This document shows, piece after piece, positions 57,819 to 64,000 of a stretch of 64,000 nt of DNA. Every line of letters starts with the position of its first letter. Within the stretch, counting starts at the first letter, position 1. The notes under the pieces were generated by a model that did no database searches, was not told the origin of the DNA, and saw only the letters and a list, made by a program, of their open reading frames with translations. A program made the translations under genes and the position numbers. The stretch is from Streptomyces sp. NBC_01214 (GTDB lineage Bacteria; Actinomycetota; Actinomycetes; Streptomycetales; Streptomycetaceae), in NCBI RefSeq assembly GCF_026340975.1, contig NZ_JAPEOS010000001.1, forward strand, positions 1,882,501 through 1,946,500. Direction: 5' to 3'.

Positions 57819-59867
57819 GTGGCTAACGCGGCAGAGCACAGCGGTGCGAACGGACATGCCGGAGTCATAGGCGGTCACGGCAGGCTCGGGGCGGCTCGCC
57901 TTCTCCTATGGGCGCTTGCCGGTGCGCTCGCCGTCAGACAGGCCGCCGCCGTGCTGCGGGTGCCACCGGTCGAGTGGCTGAGCGGATTCCACCTCCCCGG
58001 CAGCCTGCCCGGGTCGGTCTACGACACCGGCCAGTTCTCCGACACCCCCTTCGCCGGACTGGTCCTCAAGCCGCTGGTCGGCCTCGCCACCCCGTCGTTG
58101 GAGGTCGCCTGGACCCTCGTGACGCTGCTGTGCGTCGCCGCCATCGGGCTCGTCGCCGCCCGTGGCCTGCCCGACCCGGTGCCGCGGCGCACCGCGCTGC
58201 TCGCCGCGCCCGTGCTCACGGCCCTGATGATGGTCTCGCTGCCCGTGCGCGAGGCCGCCTCCCCCGGCCAGACCGCCGTCCTGCCCGTGTTGCTGGTGCT
58301 CCTCGCCGTGTTCCGCGTGCCCGGCGACCGGCCCGCCGGTTTCCTCGTCGGCCTCGCCGCCGCGCTCCAGCCCGCGCTGCTGCTGTTCGCCGCGCTGCTG
58401 TGGCTGACCGGACGCCGCCCCACCGCGCGGAGCGCCGCCGCGACCTTCGCCGGAGCCACCGTGCTGTCCTGGGCGGCCATGCCGCGCGACTCCTGGACGT
58501 ACTGGGTCCAGCACCTGGCCGGTACCGGCCTCGGCGGAGCCCCCGACGGCCTCGCCAACCAGTCCGTGCACGGCGCGCTGCTGCGCTTCGGCCTGACCGG
58601 ACCGCTCGAAATCCTGCTGTACGCCGCCCTCGCGGCCGCCATCGCCTGGATCGGCCTGCGCCGCGCGGTCCGCTACGCCCGCGACGGCCAGCTGCTGCTC
58701 GCCGTCGCCGTCACCGGCTGCGTGGCCGTCGCCGTGTCCCCGACCGGCTGGCGCCACCAGCTGCTGTGGGTGCTCCTCGCCGTCGCCGGCAAGGTGGGCA
58801 AGCGGGCCGCCGACCGGCCGGTGTGGCCGGTGGCCGTGGTCCTGGCCATGACCCTGCCGAGCACGATGCTGCTGCCGAACCTGGCCGCACTCGCCCCCGT
58901 ACGCGACAACGTGCTGCTGCTCGCCGCCGTGGCCGCGGCCTGCGCCGTACCGTTCCTGCCGCGCTCGTCGGCGTACTGGCGCGAGCCCGTACCCACCGAC
59001 TACGGGCGGCCCGCGGCGGCCCGCTGGGCGCGGGTGCCGCTGATGCCGTTCTGGCGGCGGGTGCTGTCCCGCCCGAACCTGCTGCTGGAACTCCTGCTGA
59101 TACGGGTGGGCTACTCGATCTACTCGCACATCCGGGCCGCCGCACCCACCAGCCGCAGCCTCGCGGAGGGCAACGGCAGCCAGATCCACGGGATCGAGCG
59201 TGCGCTGGGCATCGACATCGAACACGCCGTGAACCACGCCGTGGTGAACACGCCCTGGGTGGAGGCGTTCTTCAACTTCTACTACACCTCCTTCCACTTC
59301 GTGGTCCCGCTGACGATCCTGGGAGTCCTGTACTGGCGGCGCCCCGGCGACTACCGGTGGGCGCGGGCCTCGCTGGGGCTGGCCACGGTGTTGGCCCTCA
59401 TAGGTTTTTGGCTCTACCCGCTCGCGCCGCCGCGCCTGATGCCCGGCCTCGGCTTCATCGACACCGTGCACGGGCCGCAGGACCTGGCCAACCCCTCGTA
59501 CGGGGCCATGACCGCGATTTCCAACCAGTACGCGGCGATGCCCTCGCTGCACTTCGGCTGGTCGTTGTGGTGCGGGATCGTGATCGTGGTGCTGGCGCCG
59601 AAGGGCTGGCAGAAGCTGCTCGGGGCGCTGCACCCGCTGATCACGGTGTGCGCGATCGTGGCCACCGCCAACCACTGGGTGCTGGACGCCGTGGGCGGGG
59701 CCGTGGTCGTGTCCGCAGGCTTCGGGCTCGTGTACGCCCTGTCCGGGCCGCGGGGCCTCCAGGTGAGCCTCCCGGCGCAACAGCGCAGGGACGACGCGGA
59801 ACGGGCGGAGCCGGCCGCCGCGCCCGGTACGACCACCGCCGAGTCCGTCGCGGGGTCGCGTTCCTAG
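57819..59867 (+). CDS. Bifunctional GT87-like / PAP2-family membrane enzyme
   Basis: The GTG at 57819 gives 682 residues. The N-terminal 370 residues are a GT87-type polytopic domain (YDTGQFSDTPFAGLVLKPLV, later GLAAALQPALLLFAALLWL). The C-terminal part is a PAP2/AUR1-like domain with phosphatase motifs: RVGYSIYSHIRAA, PSLHFGWSLWCGI (His) and ATANHWVLDAVGGAVV (His-Asp). It may act as a glycosyl- or phospho-group transferase on polyprenyl or inositol lipids. A long reverse frame over it is a shadow. Confidence 0.85.
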   Translation: MANAAEHSGANGHAGVIGGHGRLGAARLLLWALAGALAVRQAAAVLRVPPVEWLSGFHLPGSLPGSVYDTGQFSDTPFAGLVLKPLVGLATPSLEVAWTLVTLLCVAAIGLVAARGLPDPVPRRTALLAAPVLTALMMVSLPVREAASPGQTAVLPVLLVLLAVFRVPGDRPAGFLVGLAAALQPALLLFAALLWLTGRRPTARSAAATFAGATVLSWAAMPRDSWTYWVQHLAGTGLGGAPDGLANQSVHGALLRFGLTGPLEILLYAALAAAIAWIGLRRAVRYARDGQLLLAVAVTGCVAVAVSPTGWRHQLLWVLLAVAGKVGKRAADRPVWPVAVVLAMTLPSTMLLPNLAALAPVRDNVLLLAAVAAACAVPFLPRSSAYWREPVPTDYGRPAAARWARVPLMPFWRRVLSRPNLLLELLLIRVGYSIYSHIRAAAPTSRSLAEGNGSQIHGIERALGIDIEHAVNHAVVNTPWVEAFFNFYYTSFHFVVPLTILGVLYWRRPGDYRWARASLGLATVLALIGFWLYPLAPPRLMPGLGFIDTVHGPQDLANPSYGAMTAISNQYAAMPSLHFGWSLWCGIVIVVLAPKGWQKLLGALHPLITVCAIVATANHWVLDAVGGAVVVSAGFGLVYALSGPRGLQVSLPAQQRRDDAERAEPAAAPGTTTAESVAGSRS

Positions 59868-59909
59868 GCCGTCTCCTTTCGCCCCGCCCGGGGGCGCGTC
59901 TTCGTGGGC

Positions 59910-59939
59910 GCGCTTCCGGGGGCGCGCCTCCGGAAGCGC
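59910..59939. terminator. Terminator between convergent genes
   Basis: GCGCTTCCGG (59910-59919) pairs perfectly with CCGGAAGCGC (59930-59939), between genes ending at 59867 and 59957. Confidence 0.6.
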
Positions 59940-59956
59940 CCCGGAACGCGTCCGCG

Positions 59957-60898
59957 TCAGCCGCCGCCGCGCCGTCTGCGCAGCAGCGTGCGCAACGGTC
60001 CCGGGCTCTCGTACCCGACCCGCCGGGCGACCGCCGCCAGCGGCAGGTCCGTGGTGCGCAGCAAGTGTTCGGCCTGCTCCACCCGCAGGTCCTGCACCAG
60101 CCCGACGGGCGTGCGGCCGAGCGTACGGGCGACCGTGCGCTGGAGGGTGCGCTCGCTCACGCCGAGCTCCCGGGCCGCCTCCGCGATCGGCGCCGGTTCC
60201 GCGAGTCGGGTCCGCGCCCATTGCTCGAAGGCGGCGACGAGCGGGTCGTGGCGGGCCAGGGCGCTGGGGATGGCGTACGCCGCCTGTGAGGCGCGGTCGT
60301 CGACGACGAGGTAGTGCCGGACCAGATCCGCGAGGGCGGGGCTGCGCGTGCCGACGATCGACAGGGCCAGGTCGAGATGGCTGAACGCGGCGCCCGCCGT
60401 GGTGACCCCGCCGGAGCTGACGACCATCCGGGTCTCGTCGAGCGTGACCCCGCGGTAGCGGTCCCGGAAGAAGGGGGCCAGCCACCAGCTGGTCGTCGCC
60501 CGCTGTCCGTCCAGCACCCCGGCCTCGGCCAGCAGGAACGTCCCGGTGCAGGACGTGGCCAGCGGGGTGCCGCGCTCGCGGGCCCCGGCCAGGATCCGGC
60601 GGGCCGGGCGGTGCGCGGCCGACGCGACGGCCTCGACGAGGGCGTCCGGGCGGCGCTCCATCAGCGCGGGCACCACCAGCAGGTCCGCGTCGTCGGCCAC
60701 GGCGGCCGGTTCGGTGTCGATGCGGTGGCCGAGCCCGGTGCGGACCCGGCGCCGCACGCCGACGGTGCGGATGTCGAAGGCGGGCGGCGGGGCTCCGGCC
60801 ACTTGGCCGCGCAGCACGTCGGCGGTGTGCAGCACGTCCAGGACGGCGGAGATGCCCGAGTCGAAGACCCCGTCGAGGGCCAGTACGGCGACTTTCAC
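59957..60898 (-). CDS. GlxA-family AraC-type regulator with DJ-1/PfpI domain
   Basis: The GTG at 60898 gives 313 residues. Residues 1-175 are a DJ-1/PfpI-like domain (VAVLALDGVFDSGISAVLDV, ADLLVVPAL, ATSCTGTFLLAEAGVLDG with the nucleophile-elbow Cys). Residues 215-310 are an AraC double HTH (IAEAARELGVSERTLQRTVA, then QAEHLLRTTDLPLAAVARRV). Such regulators respond to metabolites. The divergent thioesterase gene may be its target. Confidence 0.88.
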   Translation of the reverse strand: MKVAVLALDGVFDSGISAVLDVLHTADVLRGQVAGAPPPAFDIRTVGVRRRVRTGLGHRIDTEPAAVADDADLLVVPALMERRPDALVEAVASAAHRPARRILAGARERGTPLATSCTGTFLLAEAGVLDGQRATTSWWLAPFFRDRYRGVTLDETRMVVSSGGVTTAGAAFSHLDLALSIVGTRSPALADLVRHYLVVDDRASQAAYAIPSALARHDPLVAAFEQWARTRLAEPAPIAEAARELGVSERTLQRTVARTLGRTPVGLVQDLRVEQAEHLLRTTDLPLAAVARRVGYESPGPLRTLLRRRRGGG

Positions 60899-61006
60899 CG
60901 TGCCACCGTAGCGCCGCGCGGCTCGGTGAGGGGCTGTCGGAATCCGTACGGAAGCTGCCGGATCCGACACTCCCAATCCGGCCGGGCCGTGCCTAGGGTC
61001 GTTGCC

Positions 61007-61612
61007 ATGACCACGTATGAGACCAGCGCCTCCGAGGCCGGGGCGTCCGAGGCCGGGGCGTCCGAGGCCGGCGCGCACGAGGCCGGCGCGCACGAGGCCG
61101 GGGCGCCCGAGGCCGGCGCCGCGCTGCGCAGCCGTACGCACACCTGGCAGCCGCGGCCGGAGATGACCCCGGAGATCCTCGGCATGAGCGGACTGGAGAT
61201 CCTCCGGGCCAGCCTCAAGGGCGAACTGCCCGGCGCGTCGATGATGAGCACCCTGGGTTTCCGGCTCACCGAGGCCGCCGAGGGCATCGCCGTCTTCGAG
61301 GGCGACCCGGGCGACCACCTGCTCAACCCCATGGGGACGGTGCACGGCGGCTTTCTGGCGACCCTGCTCGACTCGGCGCTCGGCTCGTCCGTGATGACCC
61401 TGCTCCCGGCCGGCACCGCCTACACCACGGTGCAGCTCGGGGTGCACATGATCCGGCCGGTCATGGCGGACACCCCCACCCTGCGCTGTGAGGGCACCGC
61501 CCTGCACGTGGGGCGGACCACCGCCACTGCCGAGGCGCGGGTCACGGGGACGCATGACGGGAAGCTCTACGCTCACGCGACCACGACGTGCGCGATCTTG
61601 CGCATGGGGTGA
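61007..61612 (+). CDS. PaaI-type thioesterase with N-terminal pentapeptide repeats
   Basis: The 201-residue protein has a hotdog thioesterase domain from about residue 55: MMSTLGFRLTEAAEGIAVFE, HLLNPMGTVHGGFLATLLDS (catalytic HGG-x-x-x-x-L-x-D/E-like site) and VQLGVHMIRPV. The first 38 residues contain six copies of (S/H/P)EAGA, encoded by 15-bp repeats (about 61024-61112). The tail is probably disordered and is unusual for the family. It hydrolyses acyl- or aryl-CoA esters. Confidence 0.85.
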   Translation: MTTYETSASEAGASEAGASEAGAHEAGAHEAGAPEAGAALRSRTHTWQPRPEMTPEILGMSGLEILRASLKGELPGASMMSTLGFRLTEAAEGIAVFEGDPGDHLLNPMGTVHGGFLATLLDSALGSSVMTLLPAGTAYTTVQLGVHMIRPVMADTPTLRCEGTALHVGRTTATAEARVTGTHDGKLYAHATTTCAILRMG

Positions 61613-61789
61613 CCGGGGCCGTGTCCGGGCCGCGGTCGGCCCGGCCCGGGCCGAAGGGGCGCCGGGGCGTGCATCGCCCCGGCGCCCCTTCGGCTGGATC
61701 GCCGCTGCTTGTCAGGATCGCCCCGTTCGGGTCGGTCCGCCACTCGAACGGGTGCGGCGCCGTTGCGGGGGCGCTGCCCCCGGGCCCCC

Positions 61790-62085
61790 GCGCCTCAAAC
61801 GCCGGCGGGGCTGGGAGAGCGGGGCTCCGCCCCGGACCCCGCGCCTCAAGCGCCGGCGGGGCTGGAGAGGGAGGTGGCGGGGCTGGAGGGGGTAGGGCTG
61901 GAAAGGTGCAGGGGGAGGCGGGGTTGGGGGGAGCGCCTCAAGCGCCGGCGGGGCTGGGAGAGCGGGGCTCCGCCCCGGGCCCCGCGCCTCAAACGCCGGC
62001 GGGGCTTGAAGGGGAGGCGGCGGGACTGGAAAGGGTGCAGGGGGAGGCGGGGTTGGGAGGGGCGCCTCGAACGTCGGTGGGGCTG
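61790..62085 (+). repeat. Interspersed CGCCTCAAACGCCGGCGGGG repeats
   Basis: GCGCCTCAA(A/G)CGCCGGCGGGGCTG occurs at 61790, 61841, 61933 and 61984, with a degenerate copy at 62062. GGGGCTCCGCCCCGG hairpins lie between pairs. The gap 61613-62103 holds no gene. Motifs like this are scattered through Streptomyces intergenic regions as I remember. Confidence 0.7.
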
Positions 62086-62103
62086 GAGGGGGAGGTGGTC
62101 CGG

Positions 62104-63348
62104 CTAGGGGTGGGTGACGCGGAGTTCCTTGATGCCGTTGAGCCAGGCCGCGCGGAGGCGGCGTGGGGGTTCGGACGTCAGGTGGAGGTTCGGGAGGGCG
62201 TCGGCCAGGGCGTTGAAGATCAGGTCGATCTCCATCACGGCGAGGGACTTGCCGAGGCAGAAGTGCGGCCCGCCGCCGCCGAAGCCCAGGTGGGGGTTGG
62301 GGTCGCGGGTGATGTCGAAGACGTCCGGGTTCGTGAAGACCTCGGGGTCGTGGTTGGCGGAGGAGTAGAACATCCCCACCCGGTCGCCCGCCTTGATCTT
62401 CGCGCCGCCCAGTTCGGTGTCCTGGGTGGCGGTGCGCTGGAACGACACCACCGGGGTGGCCCAGCGGACGATCTCCTCGGCGGCCGTCGACGGCCGCGTC
62501 GCCTTGTAGAGCTCCCATTGCTCGGGGTGCGTCAGGAAGGCGTGCATGCCGTGGCTGATGGCGTTGCGCGTGGTCTCGTTGCCCGCGACCGCCAGCAGCA
62601 GCACGAAGAAGCCGAACTCGTCCGAGCCGAGGTTGCCCTGGCCCTCGGCCGCCACCAGCTGGGTGACGATGTCCTTGGCCGGACATTCCTTGCGCTGGGC
62701 GGAGAGGTTCATCGCGTAACCGATGAGCTCCATCGCCGCGTTGGAGCCGACCTCCTCGGTGATCGCGTACTCCGGGTCGTCGTAGGCGATCATCTTGTTC
62801 GACCAGTCGAAGATCTTCGCGCGGTCCTTCTGCGGTACGCCGATCAGTTCGGCGATGGCTTGCAGCGGGAGCTCGCACGCCACCTGCGTGACGAAGTCGA
62901 AGCTGCCGTCGGCCGCCGTGGCCGCGGCCTCCTCGACGATCTTCCGGGCGCGGTTCCGCAGCGCCTCCTCCAGGCCACGGATGGCCCGCGGGGTGAAGCC
63001 GCGCTGCACGATCTGGCGTACGCGCGTGTGTTCCGGCGGATCCATGTTCAGCATGATCAGACGCTGGGCATCTATCGCATCACGCGGAATGTGCTCGTTG
63101 AAGCGGATGATCGCGGTGTTGGTCGTCGAGGAGAACAGTTCCGGGTGCGTGGAGACGTACTTGACGTCCGCGTGCCGGGTCACGGCCCAGTAGCCCTCGT
63201 CGTCGAAGCCGGTGACGCCCCGCCGCTGCGGGCACCACCACACGGGCGCGGTCTGCCGCAGCTGCGCGAACTCCGGGAAGGGGACGCGGCTCTGGAGCAG
63301 GTCTGGGTCGGTGGCGTCGAAGCCTTCGGGCAGTGCGGGGCAGGACAT
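62104..63348 (-). CDS. Cytochrome P450, CYP125-like steroid hydroxylase
   Basis: The 414 residues contain all P450 hallmarks: the I-helix LLLAVAGNETTRNAISHGMH, the ExxR of AAEEIVRWATPVVSFQRTAT, and the haem loop HLGFGGGGPHFCLGKSLAVM with the Cys ligand. The overall sequence is close to mycobacterial CYP125 (steroid C26/27 hydroxylase) as I recall it. It is divergent to a thiolase gene, as cyp125 and fadA5 are in mycobacteria. Redox partners are not nearby. Confidence 0.85.
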   Translation of the reverse strand: MSCPALPEGFDATDPDLLQSRVPFPEFAQLRQTAPVWWCPQRRGVTGFDDEGYWAVTRHADVKYVSTHPELFSSTTNTAIIRFNEHIPRDAIDAQRLIMLNMDPPEHTRVRQIVQRGFTPRAIRGLEEALRNRARKIVEEAAATAADGSFDFVTQVACELPLQAIAELIGVPQKDRAKIFDWSNKMIAYDDPEYAITEEVGSNAAMELIGYAMNLSAQRKECPAKDIVTQLVAAEGQGNLGSDEFGFFVLLLAVAGNETTRNAISHGMHAFLTHPEQWELYKATRPSTAAEEIVRWATPVVSFQRTATQDTELGGAKIKAGDRVGMFYSSANHDPEVFTNPDVFDITRDPNPHLGFGGGGPHFCLGKSLAVMEIDLIFNALADALPNLHLTSEPPRRLRAAWLNGIKELRVTHP

Positions 63349-63395
63349 CGGGCAACTCCAAAGTCTGACGGACCATCAGAAGTTGGCTTGAAGGT

Positions 63396-63409
63396 AGTAA
63401 CGAGTTCTA
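63396..63409. promoter_or_regulatory. KstR-like box 1
   Basis: AGTAACGAGTTCTA agrees with the KstR consensus TnnAACnnGTTnnA at all defined positions but the first. It lies 48 bp upstream of the P450 start. Confidence 0.5.
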
Positions 63410-63515
63410 GAAGTGACAAGGGTCGTGGCGCCAACTGTTGCGTGTGGAATCCGTGCAGGGCGCGTGCAAGACCCTTGCGTGCCGGGGCCTCAGGTCATAA
63501 GACTGCGGGGAGAAC

Positions 63516-63529
63516 TAGAACGCGTACTA
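63516..63529. promoter_or_regulatory. KstR-like box 2
   Basis: TAGAACGCGTACTA agrees with TnnAACnnGTTnnA except one T, inside the larger inverted repeat GAACTAG (63512) - CTAGTTC (63527-63533). It lies about 60 bp upstream of the thiolase start. Confidence 0.6.
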
Positions 63530-63590
63530 GTTCGGGGCGGGGCGCCGGGACGGCCCGCCGTGCTGACGCAGTGCAGGAGAGGACGAGCTC

Positions 63591-64000
63591 ATGGCCGCGG
63601 AACCCGTCATTGTCGAAGCCGTACGCACCCCCATCGGTAAGCGCGGGGGCGCTCTCGCCAACCTCCATCCCGCCTACCTGCTCGGTGAGACCTACCGCGA
63701 ACTGCTGGCCCGTACCGGAATCCAGCCCGACTGCGTCGAGCAGATCGTCGGCGGAACGGTGACGCACGCCGGCGAACAGTCGATGAACCCCGCCCGCAAC
63801 GCCTGGCTCGCCATGGGGCTCCCGTACGAGACCGCCGCGACGACGGTGGACTGTCAATGCGGCAGCTCGCAGCAGGCCAACCACATGGTCGCCAACATGA
63901 TCTCCGGCGGGGTCATGGACATCGGCATCGCCTGCGGCGTCGAGGCCATGAGCCGCGTGCCGCTCGGCTCCGGATCCAAGCACGGCCCGGGCAAGCCCTT
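63591..64000 (+). CDS. Thiolase (acetyl-CoA acetyltransferase, FadA5-like), partial
   Basis: The ATG at 63591 follows CAGGAGAGGA. The first 136 residues are present; the gene runs past the window end. The thiolase N-terminal features are clear: VIVEAVRTPIGKRGGALANL, VGGTVTHAGEQSMNPARNAW and the nucleophile Cys in VDCQCGSSQQANHMVANMI. Together with the divergent CYP125-like gene it suggests steroid side-chain beta-oxidation, where FadA5 removes acetyl or propionyl units. Confidence 0.85.
   Translation, partial: MAAEPVIVEAVRTPIGKRGGALANLHPAYLLGETYRELLARTGIQPDCVEQIVGGTVTHAGEQSMNPARNAWLAMGLPYETAATTVDCQCGSSQQANHMVANMISGGVMDIGIACGVEAMSRVPLGSGSKHGPGKP

Noticed and set aside
57906-60485. 859-residue reverse open frame
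   Set aside because: It is the shadow of the GT87/PAP2 gene and the GlxA regulator; low-complexity Gly/Arg/His composition and no domain.
61588-63762. 724-residue forward open frame
   Set aside because: It is antisense to the P450 and runs through intergenic repeats; the reverse strand carries clear P450 motifs.

Overview
The window is high-GC DNA with dense overlapping genes, frequent GTG starts and many Streptomyces-typical families (DUF2277, DUF6221, DUF3307, XRE/DUF5919 regulators, pSAM2-like integrative elements). It reads as a Streptomyces chromosome with an accessory zone on the left and ordinary chromosome on the right.

Layout. (1) 1-9.8 kb holds the late end of a siphovirus-type prophage: the tape-measure C-terminus, tail proteins, an amidase endolysin, holin-like membrane proteins, a DUF6221 protein and a tyrosine recombinase. 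Reverse-strand small genes and regulators fill 9.8-12.2 kb. (2) At 12541 lies a 45-bp copy of the 3' end of a tRNA gene (anticodon TAC by position, so probably tRNA-Val). The same sequence recurs at 26902 and, shortened, at 36482. Each copy is followed by a hairpin terminator and then by an integrase gene or integrase remnant pointing toward it. The three copies therefore look like attachment sites of elements stacked at one tRNA gene. The intact tRNA is not in the window and is expected to the left.

(3) Element 1 (12.5-26.9 kb) is an apparently complete actinomycete integrative and conjugative element (AICE): int, xis, an iteron-like cluster, an ATPase plus primase-polymerase replication pair, an FtsK/Tra translocase, a run of small spread/DUF genes, a GntR repressor with a clear operator, and a P-loop kinase. 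Its cargo is a compact, AT-richer three-gene operon (24913-26569) that I cannot assign. (4) Element 2 (26.9-36.5 kb) keeps intact int and xis, but its rolling-circle rep gene is split into two halves on opposite strands and its tra gene is truncated. Its cargo includes a membrane-anchored helical protein next to a PspA/IM30-like coiled-coil protein (30609-31893) and an operon of three very small proteins (32396-33157). A regulator block follows (33.4-35.9 kb). (5) 36.5-39.1 kb is a graveyard: two integrase relics and a copy of the start of a GntR gene, mixed with an orphan Imm32-like protein, a lipoprotein and an unknown protein.

(6) From 39.2 kb onward the DNA looks chromosomal. It carries an arsenic cluster (arsC, arsenic-type aquaporin, arsR with an in-frame TAG, arsI-like), a PhoD-like phosphatase, a secreted HNH nuclease, a Mn-type yybP-ykoY riboswitch ahead of a GDT1-family transporter, and a DinB protein. 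A remarkable gene-free structure at 49.7-51.5 kb has 439-bp inverted arms around a tandem array of 191-bp units. Beyond it are a HAD phosphatase, a peptidoglycan-binding protein, an MFS-winged-helix fusion, a GT87/PAP2 membrane enzyme, a GlxA-type regulator, a thioesterase with a pentapeptide-repeat N-terminus, and a divergent CYP125-like P450 / thiolase pair with KstR-like boxes.

All calls are by eye. Family names rest on recognised motifs and remembered family sequences, and no database search was run.
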